Shown one piece after another: positions 8,784 to 17,567 of a stretch of DNA of 27,756 nucleotides. Origin of the DNA: Spirochaetia bacterium UBA5550 (GTDB lineage: Bacteria > Spirochaetota > UBA4802 > UBA5550); the NCBI GenBank assembly GCA_002425885.1, contig DINC01000117.1:560-28315 (forward strand), in the 5' to 3' direction. Within the stretch, counting starts at the first letter, position 1. Each line of letters begins with the position of its first letter. The notes under the pieces were generated by a model. The model saw nothing but the letters and a program-made list of their open reading frames with translations, searched no databases and was not told the DNA's origin. Both the position numbers and the translations under genes were made by a program.

Positions 8784-8822
8784 TTATGAGTATCAGCGTA
8801 ACTCATAAACCCGTGACCCGTG
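8784..8822 (+). promoter_or_regulatory. Dyad and tandem repeat upstream of the PLD-like gene
   Basis: A perfect 8-base inverted repeat, TTATGAGT (8784-8791) and ACTCATAA (8801-8808), with a 9-base centre, is followed directly by two tandem copies of ACCCGTG (8809-8822). It lies 38-77 bases before the preferred TTG start at 8861. The spacing suits a dimeric repressor operator or an RNA hairpin in the leader; neither is proven. Confidence 0.4.
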
Positions 8823-8846
8823 TAATAAATCTGAACTACATTAATC

Positions 8847-8852
8847 GAGGAG
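8847..8852 (+). promoter_or_regulatory. Ribosome binding site that fixes a TTG start
   Basis: GAGGAG lies 8 bases before the TTG at 8861. Starting there leaves a normal signal peptide directly at the N-terminus. The longer in-frame ATG at 8786 falls inside the dyad, has no ribosome site, and would put 25 untypical residues before the signal peptide. Confidence 0.7.
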
Positions 8853-8860
8853 TCCGCTAT

Positions 8861-9871
8861 TTGAAAAAGTATATTGTTTTATTATTAATACTATCATTCT
8901 CTTCATCAGGAGCAGCAGAAAAAATTGAAGTCTGTTTTTCAGATCCTGAGAAGATCCGCAAATCAATTCCAGCCCCGGAGGAGAGTCTAATCAAGTTGAT
9001 TAATTCCTCTTCCCGGAGTATAAACGGAGCATTTTATGATATATCTTCATTGACTGTGGCACAGGCCTTTATTAACGCTTCAAAAAGAGGCGTGAATGTA
9101 AGGCTTGTAACAGACAGCGATAATCTTTCAGGAAAAGCCATAGAATCAATCATTGATTCCGGAATCCCTGTTGTTGAAGATAATAAACCCGGGCTCATGC
9201 ATAACAAATTTGCAGTAATTGACGGGTCCACTGTTTATACAGGATCAACCAATACCACAGATAACTGCGCATTTAAAAACAACAATAACTCAGTAATAAT
9301 CCATTCATCTGAACTGGCGGATATCTATAATGCCGAGTTTGAGGAGATGTTTTCACATGGCGTTTTCGGTAACAGGAGAGATGTTCTTCCATTCGCGCCG
9401 CTACTGAATAAGTACTATGTAAAAATTGACGACACCCATATTAATGCATATTTCTCCCCCGAGGATAATGTAGAGAAAATAATAAATAACAGATTGAAAA
9501 AAGCAAAAAGTTCAATAAGGTTCATGGCTTTCTCCTTCACATCGGATGTAATTGCAGAGACCATGATTTCAAGGTTTAAAGAGGGTATCACTGTGGAAGG
9601 TGTTTTTGAAAGAAAAGGTTCAAACAGTGAGCATTCCGAATTCACAAAGATGATGATTGAAGGGCTTCCTGTTACTAAAGACAGAAACTATAAAATTATG
9701 CATCACAAGGTCATCATAATAGATGACAGCATAGTTATTACAGGATCATTCAATTTCTCAAAAAACGCGAACCGCAAAAATGACGAAAATATCCTGATTA
9801 TTGAAAGCCGTGAAATAGCATCAAAATATAATGAGGAATTTTTCAGAATCTACAAAGGGGGTAGAAGATGA
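8861..9871 (+). CDS. Exported phospholipase D-fold protein (likely nuclease or phosphodiesterase)
   Basis: 336 residues from a TTG start supported by the GAGGAG site. A signal peptide (about residues 1-19, ending S-G-A-A) predicts export. Two complete HKD catalytic motifs are present: H114-x-K116-(x4)-D121 in the first half, and H281-x-K283-(x4)-D288 with T-G-S-F-N-F-S following in the second. The short linkers and the T-G-S-x-N signature resemble Nuc-type nucleases and minimal PLD phosphodiesterases rather than large phospholipid synthases. The substrate cannot be told from sequence. The stop overlaps the radC start (ATGA, 9868-9871), so an exported PLD protein is translationally coupled to a cytoplasmic RadC. 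Confidence 0.85.
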   Translation: MKKYIVLLLILSFSSSGAAEKIEVCFSDPEKIRKSIPAPEESLIKLINSSSRSINGAFYDISSLTVAQAFINASKRGVNVRLVTDSDNLSGKAIESIIDSGIPVVEDNKPGLMHNKFAVIDGSTVYTGSTNTTDNCAFKNNNNSVIIHSSELADIYNAEFEEMFSHGVFGNRRDVLPFAPLLNKYYVKIDDTHINAYFSPEDNVEKIINNRLKKAKSSIRFMAFSFTSDVIAETMISRFKEGITVEGVFERKGSNSEHSEFTKMMIEGLPVTKDRNYKIMHHKVIIIDDSIVITGSFNFSKNANRKNDENILIIESREIASKYNEEFFRIYKGGRR

Positions 9872-10545
9872 ACTCCGGAATTCACGAAAACTACAGGCTC
9901 CCTGTTCAGAAGTGTATAGATGGTGAGAGCGTCAGGGACCTCTCCGACATAGAACTCCTTGCCGTAATACTTGGAACCGGCACAAAAGAAAAGGATGTCC
10001 TTGAACTTTCAGCAAGTTTAATCAAAAAAAACGGAGGGCTAACAGCAGTTTCACGCTGCGGCCTGAGAGAAATTGCCCTTGAGAAGGGTATCGGCCTGAA
10101 AAAATCTGTGAAGATCCTTGCAGCTTTTGAACTGGGGAGAAGAGCCATTACAGGAGCCCCTTACATGAACCAGTTGAGTACACCACTGGCGGTGTGGGAA
10201 CTCCTCCTTCCGGAAACCGCAGGCCTTCAGAAAGAGGAGTTCCGCGTACTTGTAATAAACAATAAAAACATGCTTATAAAAAAGAGTGTTGTATCAATAG
10301 GTACCATCACAGAAGCAATTGTACACCCCAGGGAGGTTTTTCGCGATGCCATAAGAGAGGGGGGCTCAGGTATAATAGTAACGCATAATCACCCCTCCGG
10401 CAATCCTGCCCCTTCAAAGCAGGATATTGAAACCACAAGACGTTTAATCGAAGCGGGTAAAATTGTCGGCATACCTCTTGTTGATCATATAATACTCACT
10501 GATGCGACATTTTACAGCATGAAGGAGAACGGTTATATTCCATAA
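9868..10545 (+). CDS. radC: RadC-family JAB/JAMM domain protein
   Basis: 225 residues, the usual RadC length. The N-terminal ~90 residues carry helix-hairpin-helix-like segments (L-G-T-G-T-K and K-G-I-G). The C-terminal JAMM metal site is complete: H173-N-H175-P-S-G with D186. The family is widely annotated as DNA repair, but its biochemical role is unsettled. A four-base ATGA overlap ties it to the preceding PLD-fold gene. No hairpin terminator is found after the stop. Confidence 0.93.
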   Translation: MNSGIHENYRLPVQKCIDGESVRDLSDIELLAVILGTGTKEKDVLELSASLIKKNGGLTAVSRCGLREIALEKGIGLKKSVKILAAFELGRRAITGAPYMNQLSTPLAVWELLLPETAGLQKEEFRVLVINNKNMLIKKSVVSIGTITEAIVHPREVFRDAIREGGSGIIVTHNHPSGNPAPSKQDIETTRRLIEAGKIVGIPLVDHIILTDATFYSMKENGYIP

Positions 10546-10634
10546 AAAAACTCCGGAACTCTTTTAGTGAGTCAATTATCATAAACAATTACCTCATTCT
10601 ATTGACAAAAGAGAGATGTCATTGCCTAATCTGC

Positions 10635-10663
10635 TTGACTCGATCCTTTTTTTATAGTATAAA
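10635..10663 (+). promoter_or_regulatory. Strong candidate sigma-70 promoter of the esterase-like gene
   Basis: TTGACT (10635-10640), a 17-base spacer, and TATAAA (10658-10663): five of six matches in each box at ideal spacing, with transcription expected near 10670, about 27 bases before the ATG. A second TTGACA at 10602-10607 pairs 17 bases on with CCTAAT (10625-10630) and could be an upstream promoter. Confidence 0.65.
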
Positions 10664-10696
10664 TAGAATAACTCATTTTAAGTCGGGGATTTAATC

Positions 10697-11584
10697 ATGA
10701 AAAAAACCTTTGCTGTACTTATGATAACTTTTTTAACAATAACAACCGGTGTTAAGGCTGAAGAGCCGGATTACGCAAACCAGATTCAGCCAGGTAAATG
10801 GCTGAAAAACATTCAGGTTCCTGTTGCACATGAAGGTGAAACATCAACAGCAAGGATACAGATTTTTTTCCCGAAAGATTATATAAAAGGGAAATACCAC
10901 CGCACAGTAATAGCATTACACACCTATGGGGAGAGGGAGAACGAATGGGAGACAAACACCTCCATCGCGTCCCTTGCGAATAAATATAGTATTGTAGTTG
11001 TATGCCCTGCAATGAATAAATCACTTTCTGAAACAGCTTTCTATCCGGAAACTGCCTACAGGTGGAATATTCTCCCCGGGGGGAAATATATTGGTGAGAC
11101 ACTGATCACATTTCTCAACCGGACATTCTCTCTTGCTACAAAAAAAAGCGGCACAGGAATAATTGGTGTAACTGCCGGGGCGCGGGGAGCTCTTCTTGTT
11201 GCAGCAACCTATAGTGATAAGTTTGCTGCGGCAGCGGGGATCTCCGGGTATTACGATCAGTCAACTATGCCCACCAGTAAAATGATTGAATCTGTATACG
11301 GCAGTTACAGAAAAAACCAGCAGAGATGGGAGACTGAGGAGAATGTTCTGAAAATGGCGGATATGCTTAAAGGTGTCAGCGTATATATCTATCATGGAGA
11401 AAAAAACGACGCTTTCAATCCTATACAGTCTAAACTCATGGCAATACGCCTGAAACAGCTTGAAAAAAAAGATTCAGGTTACAGCATAACATATAAAGAA
11501 GGGAAAACCGGCGGTTACGGATGGCTCTACTGGAAAGGCCAGGCTGAGCCTGTAATGGAATTCATGAATGAAAAACTGAAGTAA
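10697..11584 (+). CDS. Exported esterase D/feruloyl-esterase-like protein, probably catalytically inactive
   Basis: 295 residues with a signal peptide (1-21). The fold signature of the esterase D/FrsA-like alpha/beta hydrolases is visible: a beta region leading to H-R-T-V-I-A-L-H, a long insertion, the nucleophile-elbow region, and a final W-L-Y-W. The expected G-x-S-x-G elbow instead reads GVTAGARGA (157-165), with Thr159 where the serine should be. The usual catalytic His before W-x-Y-W is Tyr274, in GGYGWLYW. The acidic region reads HGEKND (233-238). At least two triad positions are therefore substituted, suggesting a binding or structural role. The ribosome site GGGGAT is 6 bases before the ATG. 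It has its own promoter and converges end-to-end with the methylase gene. Confidence 0.75.
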   Translation: MKKTFAVLMITFLTITTGVKAEEPDYANQIQPGKWLKNIQVPVAHEGETSTARIQIFFPKDYIKGKYHRTVIALHTYGERENEWETNTSIASLANKYSIVVVCPAMNKSLSETAFYPETAYRWNILPGGKYIGETLITFLNRTFSLATKKSGTGIIGVTAGARGALLVAATYSDKFAAAAGISGYYDQSTMPTSKMIESVYGSYRKNQQRWETEENVLKMADMLKGVSVYIYHGEKNDAFNPIQSKLMAIRLKQLEKKDSGYSITYKEGKTGGYGWLYWKGQAEPVMEFMNEKLK

Positions 11585-13531
11585 TCAGAGCAGGGATTTT
11601 TTAATATAATCAATATCACTTGCGGTTAATCTGAATAATTTATATACATTTTTATTAAGAGAGGCTGTGTCTCCTGTATTCTCTGCAATCTCCACAGATT
11701 CCTCCAGCCTCTTTTTTTCATCCCTGGTGAGGTACGGGACAGGGAGCTCCTCAATATGGCTCCGCAGAACCTTTACCGATGAAAACTTTTTCTGAAAAAT
11801 AAACTGGTAAAGATCAGAATTAAAGAGCCCCATAATCAGTTCCGGAGAATATCCATCAAGTTCCGGTATTAAAATATTTGCGCTGTTCAGAGTGACCCTC
11901 CCCTCCCTGTCACAAGCAAAAATAAGCCTGTTTGAAATATACCTGTAAACCAGTTTATTCCTGTGCCTGTAATAGAATTCAGCCGCAGTCTGCTGAAATT
12001 TATCCGGCTCAAAAATTATAAAGGATTCCCCGTTTTTAATCCTGAAGGGGAGAATGTTCTTACCTTTAATCACAGGTTCACTCCCCTCCAGACATTCACT
12101 GGTCACATAACACTTGTTATCCCCTGTAACTATACCCAGTGCCCATTTTGCGCCATCTTTCAGATTACGATGTCCCCTTGAATAAACTTTTTCTATGATC
12201 CTCTCATCCTCAGGGGATATATTTATATCAAAAATATTATTACTACCTGTCATGAACCTTTTCTGGCTCACGGAATAGCCGCTCCCGCGGTTTACGATTT
12301 CAACAGAACCTTCACCCTTCTTTTTTATAATATCAATTATAACTGCCGAACTGAAGACGTTTCTGAAAATACGTTTCTCCTTTTCGATCCTTGTAATCAT
12401 CGCGTTCTCAAGCATGAAATTCCTGATATCGTGGTGCATCCTTACATTAAGCACAGAATCAGGCAGTAGGAAAGAGAGCTTACCCCCTTTTTTCAGCATC
12501 CTCAGGCTCTTCACAAAAAAACATGAAAAAGATTCCCCTGATGTAATCTCAGGATAGAGATACCTGAGGATAGAAAGTTCCTCTTTTCTGTAGTGTGAGC
12601 CCCATGGCGGATTTGTTGCTATGATGTCAAATTGCGGGAGGGAATCTATACTGTCGAAAAGAAGAGATTCATTATAATTCATCAGTGAATCGTTACAGAA
12701 AATTTTCGGCTCAAAATCGGTCTCTCTGAACCTGATCATAATGTTTATTCTCGCAACATTCACCGCAACAGGGTCTATGTCAATACCGTATATCGATTCA
12801 GGATTACCGATCTTCTCCGAAAAAGCGAGAAGAAACTGCCCTGTTCCGCAGCATGGATCAAGAAACAATCCCCCATCACAGGCAAGCCTCTCCGCTATTC
12901 TGTTTACAATCCAGTCAGGTGTATAGTACGATCCTAATTTTGATTTCTCACCTTCAACAAGGATCGACTGGTATATTATTCCCGAGATATTCCCCTGTAA
13001 AGGCAGAGGAAAATCGAGTATTTTCACCGCCTGTTCATTTATTCCGGCAGCAACATGCTTCCGCCATTCATTCAGCGCCATGGCGATATTTTTATGTTTC
13101 CGGATAATTATTTTTTCATTCCGGATTATGTCGCATTGCTGATCAGCATCTATCAGACCGTGCATTCGTAAAATACTTACGCATACTATAAACATTGCAA
13201 GAGAAGAATCGAGTTTCTGCTCCCTTATATAATCAGATAGAGCAGCCACCTCTTTCCTGGCGGAATCTGTTTCAAAAAGTTCATCAGGGATAAATGTTTT
13301 TGATGAGCCTGTTTTGTTTGCCCTGCTGTTAAGCCTGTCAAGTTCGCCGTTTTCGATACGTCTCTGAAGAAGAAGCACATCATCCCTGAGGAAGGAAAAC
13401 TCATTTTCACCGGAGACAGAGCTGATGAAACCGTGGCGCACCCAGTTTCTCACTGAGGACACGGATATCCCCAGCAGCCTTGCTGTTTCAGAACTTGTGA
13501 GCACCTGTTTTCCTGATAGAGATAGTTTCAT
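11585..13531 (-). CDS. Orphan N6-adenine DNA methyltransferase with N-terminal helix-turn-helix
   Basis: 648 residues. Residues 11-58 form a MerR/excisionase-type helix-turn-helix (T-S-S-E-T-A-R-L-L-G-I-S-x-x-S-V-R-N-W-V). A helical linker is followed by the gamma-class methylase core: Y-Y-T-P (202-205), AdoMet motif DPCCGTG (225-231) and catalytic NPPWG (307-311). The C-terminal ~240 residues look like the TaqI/Eco57I-type target-recognition region. Type IIG enzymes of this family usually carry an N-terminal nuclease domain; none is visible and no restriction gene is adjacent. It lies 20 bases after pyrC on the same strand, so it is probably cotranscribed with pyrimidine genes. The role could be epigenetic regulation or a remnant restriction-modification system. 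Confidence 0.85.
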   Translation of the reverse strand: MKLSLSGKQVLTSSETARLLGISVSSVRNWVRHGFISSVSGENEFSFLRDDVLLLQRRIENGELDRLNSRANKTGSSKTFIPDELFETDSARKEVAALSDYIREQKLDSSLAMFIVCVSILRMHGLIDADQQCDIIRNEKIIIRKHKNIAMALNEWRKHVAAGINEQAVKILDFPLPLQGNISGIIYQSILVEGEKSKLGSYYTPDWIVNRIAERLACDGGLFLDPCCGTGQFLLAFSEKIGNPESIYGIDIDPVAVNVARINIMIRFRETDFEPKIFCNDSLMNYNESLLFDSIDSLPQFDIIATNPPWGSHYRKEELSILRYLYPEITSGESFSCFFVKSLRMLKKGGKLSFLLPDSVLNVRMHHDIRNFMLENAMITRIEKEKRIFRNVFSSAVIIDIIKKKGEGSVEIVNRGSGYSVSQKRFMTGSNNIFDINISPEDERIIEKVYSRGHRNLKDGAKWALGIVTGDNKCYVTSECLEGSEPVIKGKNILPFRIKNGESFIIFEPDKFQQTAAEFYYRHRNKLVYRYISNRLIFACDREGRVTLNSANILIPELDGYSPELIMGLFNSDLYQFIFQKKFSSVKVLRSHIEELPVPYLTRDEKKRLEESVEIAENTGDTASLNKNVYKLFRLTASDIDYIKKSLL

Positions 13532-13551
13532 TCAGACCTGTAACGCTGTAT

Positions 13552-14829
13552 TTACCCCCTGCGGTAAACAATCTTCCCGTTGCATATTGTGTACTCTATG
13601 CTTCCATAGAGTTCGCGGCCTGTAAAAGGAGTATTTTTACACTTCGACATCAGAAACTGCTCATCCACTTTTATCTTCCTTTCAGGATTAATAATTGTTA
13701 TATCAGCATGTCCCCCTGTTTTCAGAACACCCCTGTCAAGATTGAGAATCCCCGCAGGATTGCATGTCACTTTTGCGAAGGCCTGTATATATGAAAAATT
13801 ATTCTTTCTCACAAGTTCGGTGATGATAAGCGGCACTGATGTTTCAAGCCCGATGATACCGAAGGGAGCATACTCTATCTCCTGCATCTTCTCATTTGGC
13901 GAATGAGGAGCATGGTCAGTTGCAATAACATCAATTGTCCCGTCTCTGAGACCTTCAATGATCCCTTTCCTGTCACTCTCAGTACGAAGCGGCGGATTCA
14001 TCTTTGCCATGGACATCAGTTCCTCCACTTCGTCATCAGTGAGTGAGAAGTAGTGCGGAGCTGTTTCACATGTAACATTTATCTTATCGTTTTTCCCTCT
14101 GCGTATTATTTCAACTGATCCCTCAGAAGAAACATGGCAGAAATGGATCTTCCCTTTTGTCAATTTCGCGAGGAGTATATCCCTTGCAATCATTACTTCC
14201 TCTGCCTCGCGGGGAATCCCTTTAAGTCCAAGCCTGATTGAATTAAGACCTTCATTCATGAGTCCGTCATCAGCAAGAGATTTGTCCTCTGCATGGGAAA
14301 GTATGGGAGCGCCGAACATTCTTGAATATTCAAGAGCTCTACGCATGGTGATAGAGCTCATTACAGGCTTACCGTCATCAGTAAAAGCAACAGCTCCACC
14401 TTTGATAAGCTCACCCATCTCGGAGATCTCCTCCCCCTTCCCCCCTTTTGTAATATTCGCCGCAGGGAAAACATTAATCGGCCCCTTTGACGCTTCCATA
14501 ATTATGAAACGGACAAGGGCCTGGTTATCTATTACCGGTGTAGTGTTCGGCATTGTACAGACAGAGGTGAATCCGCTCTTTGCCGCAACCATTGATCCGC
14601 CGAGAATTGTCTCCACATCCTCGCGCCCCGGTTCCCTGAAGTGTACATGCATATCTATAAGCCCCGGAAGAACAATGGATCCCCCGGCATCGATAATTTC
14701 ATCTTCTGCTGATGTCTTTATATTTCTGTCTATGGCTTCAACTCTGCCGCCGCTTAAAACAACGTCAAGCCTGTCATCTGTTCCTGATGCGGGGTCTATA
14801 AGCCTTCCATTTTTTATCACTATTCTCAT
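13552..14829 (-). CDS. pyrC: Dihydroorotase, class I
   Basis: 425 residues from the ATG at 14829, chosen because the longer frame would run 46 bases into pyrB and because the protein then begins at the usual beta strand (MRIVIKNGRL). Metal and catalytic residues of the class I (Aquifex/Bacillus) type are all present: H61 and H63 (D-M-H-V-H-F-R-E-P-G), D151 (A-F-T-D-D-G), H179, H232 and D305 (A-T-D-H-A-P-H). It cyclises N-carbamoyl-L-aspartate to dihydroorotate in de novo pyrimidine synthesis, the step after PyrB, whose gene ends 4 bases upstream. Genes for later steps are not in the window. Confidence 0.96.
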   Translation of the reverse strand: MRIVIKNGRLIDPASGTDDRLDVVLSGGRVEAIDRNIKTSAEDEIIDAGGSIVLPGLIDMHVHFREPGREDVETILGGSMVAAKSGFTSVCTMPNTTPVIDNQALVRFIIMEASKGPINVFPAANITKGGKGEEISEMGELIKGGAVAFTDDGKPVMSSITMRRALEYSRMFGAPILSHAEDKSLADDGLMNEGLNSIRLGLKGIPREAEEVMIARDILLAKLTKGKIHFCHVSSEGSVEIIRRGKNDKINVTCETAPHYFSLTDDEVEELMSMAKMNPPLRTESDRKGIIEGLRDGTIDVIATDHAPHSPNEKMQEIEYAPFGIIGLETSVPLIITELVRKNNFSYIQAFAKVTCNPAGILNLDRGVLKTGGHADITIINPERKIKVDEQFLMSKCKNTPFTGRELYGSIEYTICNGKIVYRRG

Positions 14830-14833
14830 ATCT

Positions 14834-15787
14834 TCAAGCTTCCTGGTTCTCTTCGTCTTTAAAAGGTGTCCCGCCTGCAAGGAGATAGAACACCGCCATT
14901 CTTACTGCCACTCCGTTTGTCACCTGTTCATTTATTATGGAATTCGGATGGTCCGCAATGGCGTCGTCAATTTCAATACCCCTGTTCATTGGGCCCGGAT
15001 GCATGATGATTACATCTGACTTACACTTCGCGAATCTCTCTTCAGTAAGGCAATAAAGCAGATTATACTCCCTTATTGACGGAAACAGCGACCCCTGCTG
15101 CCTCTCCCTCTGAATCCTCAGCATATTTACAACATCAAGATCAGGGAGCAGTTCATCAAAGTCATAAGTCATATCAACGCCGTACTGTTCAAATTCATCC
15201 GGAAGGAGAGTTGAGGGGCCGCATAACGTAACCTTCGCTCCTAATTTTTTGAAAGCCAGAAGATCCGATCTTGCTACACGTGAATGTTTGATGTCCCCGA
15301 TAATCCCTATGTGAAGCCCCTTGAGTGTGCCTCTTTTCTCAATGATTGAATAAGTATCAAGGAGCGCCTGAGTCGGATGCGCGTGGAATCCGTCACCGCC
15401 GTTTATCACGGAACCGTCTATATTTTTAGACAAAAAATGCGGCGCTAAAGATGCCGCATGTCGCATTACAATATAGTCAGCCTTCATGGCTTCCAGGGTC
15501 CGCACCGTGTCAATGAGCGATTCCCCCTTTACAACGCTGGATGTTGTAACAGGGACATTGATCGTGTTTACCGATAGCATTTTGGCTGCCAGTTCAAAAC
15601 TGAGACGAGTCCGTGTGGATGGCTCATAAAAGAGGGTGCATACTGTTTTACCTCGAAGTACAGGTACTGTTTTCACATCACGGGTAAAAACATCCTTAAA
15701 GTACTTTGCTGTGTCGCATATTAATAAAATCTCCTCAGGGGAGAGCGACTTGATATCAAGCAGATCTTTTCTGTTCAGTGCATTCAT
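14834..15787 (-). CDS. pyrB: Aspartate carbamoyltransferase catalytic chain
   Basis: 317 residues, typical length. It condenses carbamoyl phosphate with aspartate in the first committed step of pyrimidine synthesis. Seen: the carbamoyl-phosphate loop with F-Y-E-P-S-T-R-T-R (53-61), K87 in the mobile loop, H-P-T-Q-A-L-L-D (137-144), and the C-terminal H-P-G-P-M-N-R-G. No pyrI regulatory chain and no pyrR are adjacent. It is first in the pyrB-pyrC-methylase unit. Confidence 0.96.
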   Translation of the reverse strand: MNALNRKDLLDIKSLSPEEILLICDTAKYFKDVFTRDVKTVPVLRGKTVCTLFYEPSTRTRLSFELAAKMLSVNTINVPVTTSSVVKGESLIDTVRTLEAMKADYIVMRHAASLAPHFLSKNIDGSVINGGDGFHAHPTQALLDTYSIIEKRGTLKGLHIGIIGDIKHSRVARSDLLAFKKLGAKVTLCGPSTLLPDEFEQYGVDMTYDFDELLPDLDVVNMLRIQRERQQGSLFPSIREYNLLYCLTEERFAKCKSDVIIMHPGPMNRGIEIDDAIADHPNSIINEQVTNGVAVRMAVFYLLAGGTPFKDEENQEA

Positions 15788-15795
15788 GCAGATAG

Positions 15796-15823
15796 TTTAT
15801 CCCCCGGCTTGGAATTATGTCAA
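15796..15823 (-). promoter_or_regulatory. Candidate pyrB promoter, very close to the start codon
   Basis: On the minus strand TTGACA (15823 to 15818) is followed after 16 bases by GATAAA (15801 to 15796). If used, transcription would begin within a few bases of the pyrB ATG (15787). A G-rich stretch that would otherwise serve as ribosome site lies inside the spacer, so the two readings compete. Confidence 0.3.
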
Positions 15824-15875
15824 TTATTTTTATGTCACATTAGATGAATTTTCCCTGAACCTTTAAAAAACAAGT

Positions 15876-17555
15876 TCACGGCATAAGCTTTTCAAGGTCC
15901 TCTGTATTCTTTATAATTATATTAATCTTCCTGTTCAGCTTTGCTATAAGATCATTCAATGTATCACCCATTCCGGCGATAGCCTCAATGTTTCGTATAT
16001 GCTCGCTGATTCTGTCTCTCATCTGCTCTGCCCGTTCATTCCCCTGCCCTGCAATCAGCACAGCTTTTTCAATTTCTGAAAAAATCCTGTGAATACTATC
16101 CCTGTATTTAAGGAAAGAGGCTTTCAGCTCAGATGCTGCCTCAGCATACTTTCCGGTATCATTTTTCTGTTTTTTTTCAGGAAGCGGATTATTTCTCACT
16201 GATAAATCAGTAAGAATCCCGAGAGCTTTTCTGCTCTCCCCCTCATACTCCGTAAAAAGACCGGCAATAGAAGAAAAACTCCTCCTGATTTCCTTAGACC
16301 CCGCAAGAGAACTCTCCGCCAGTCTGCCGATCTCCTCTGCAACAACGGCAAATCCCCGCCCCGAAGTTCCTGCCCTTGCTGCCTCAATTGAAGCATTAAG
16401 TGAAAGAATATTTGTCCTGTCGGATATATCATCAATACTGTCAAGTGCTGATTCAACTACCGGGAGCATACGGTTTATTTCAGCGGCAGTATCAAGAGAT
16501 CTTCCGAGATGCGTAACTGCTGTATTAATATTTTCTGAGAAAACTTTTTCTGTTTCAATACTCAGATCACTTTGTTCCGGTTTCTCTGCTCTGTCCGTTA
16601 AACTATCAATAAGCTGCATAATAACACCGGCGTCGGATTCTTTAATAGCGGACACACCGCTCTCCCCCATATCCCGGAGGATCTGTGAATCGTTCACCTG
16701 CTTTTTAATATTTTCAACAACATCCGAAAGCTTTGCCCATCCGTCAAGAGCGCTCTTAACAAGAGAATCGGACATATCTGTAAGCTCGCTCCCTATCTGT
16801 ATTAGCTCAAAGACTATATCCCTCTGTGATTCAAAGGAAATTCTCAGATGTTCCACCATGAGCACAACACGTCCGATGAGCTCCTTGAATACAACGCTTG
16901 TGAACATAACAGGCACAAGTATGGGGAAAGCCCCTTTTGCAATCATCATCGCAGCAGGTATGGAGTCAGCTGCTGCGCCGTAGAGGCCTATTGCCTGCAC
17001 AACAGCAATTGAAGCGAAAGCCGTAACAAGCCTCCCCCTGTAACTCTCCCTGAATCTTGCGAGATAATAAATTGAAAAGCCCAGCACCACAAGGAAAAAT
17101 AGAGAAAAGAACCCCTGCGCCCCGGACTTCCAGAACTCCATACCATCTTTAAAAACAACAAGCCACCATATCTGCATTGCAATATAAATAACTACTGAGA
17201 TGATCATTCCGCTGTTGATAAACAGAATAAACCTTTTCCTGTCCATGACAAAGTCGCAGGTAAAAGCCCTTGCAAGGGAAAGCACATTGAGGGAAAAGAG
17301 CATGTTGAACACCAGGGGAAAAAACCTCTGCCCCGCCTTAATTCCATAGAGTGATTCAAGAATATATATCACAGCAGTACCGCCGCTGATCGCTGTAATT
17401 GCCGAAGCCGCGGCCAGTTTGTATAACAGAGACTGGTCCCTGGTTCGCCAGAACTCCGCAGCAAGAATATAAAGCATCATTGAGAAGAGGGCTCCCTGCA
17501 CAGTATAGAGAACCGCAAGGCCGCCGGAGCTTTCAAGGAATCGTATCAGTCCCAT
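15876..17555 (-). CDS. Methyl-accepting chemotaxis-type protein with multi-pass membrane sensor
   Basis: 559 residues. The N-terminal ~235 residues hold about seven hydrophobic segments, a 7TM-type sensory region instead of the usual two-helix receptor with a periplasmic loop. The rest is cytoplasmic coiled coil with the MCP signalling tip (about 379-415), recognisable by [18 protein letters not shown] and [11 protein letters not shown]. This tip binds CheA/CheW in known receptors. No HAMP domain is seen in this protein, but the first gene of the same unit encodes one. It begins 12 bases after the TauE/SafE stop, with GGGG about 8 bases before the ATG. The signal sensed is unknown. Confidence 0.88.
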   Translation of the reverse strand: MGLIRFLESSGGLAVLYTVQGALFSMMLYILAAEFWRTRDQSLLYKLAAASAITAISGGTAVIYILESLYGIKAGQRFFPLVFNMLFSLNVLSLARAFTCDFVMDRKRFILFINSGMIISVVIYIAMQIWWLVVFKDGMEFWKSGAQGFFSLFFLVVLGFSIYYLARFRESYRGRLVTAFASIAVVQAIGLYGAAADSIPAAMMIAKGAFPILVPVMFTSVVFKELIGRVVLMVEHLRISFESQRDIVFELIQIGSELTDMSDSLVKSALDGWAKLSDVVENIKKQVNDSQILRDMGESGVSAIKESDAGVIMQLIDSLTDRAEKPEQSDLSIETEKVFSENINTAVTHLGRSLDTAAEINRMLPVVESALDSIDDISDRTNILSLNASIEAARAGTSGRGFAVVAEEIGRLAESSLAGSKEIRRSFSSIAGLFTEYEGESRKALGILTDLSVRNNPLPEKKQKNDTGKYAEAASELKASFLKYRDSIHRIFSEIEKAVLIAGQGNERAEQMRDRISEHIRNIEAIAGMGDTLNDLIAKLNRKINIIIKNTEDLEKLMP

Positions 17556-17567
17556 GCATTACCCCGG

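Noticed and set aside
8786..8860. The longer N-terminus of the PLD-like protein
   Set aside because: The ATG at 8786 lies inside an inverted repeat with no ribosome site, and it would place 25 residues before a normal signal peptide.
10546..10580. A terminator after radC
   Set aside because: Only a 6-base palindrome (TCCGGA) and a four-T run are present; no stable stem-loop can be formed.
14258..15019. A 253-codon open frame on the plus strand
   Set aside because: It lies antisense across pyrC and pyrB, both certain by catalytic motifs; it is a reading-frame shadow with low-complexity Ser/Pro composition.
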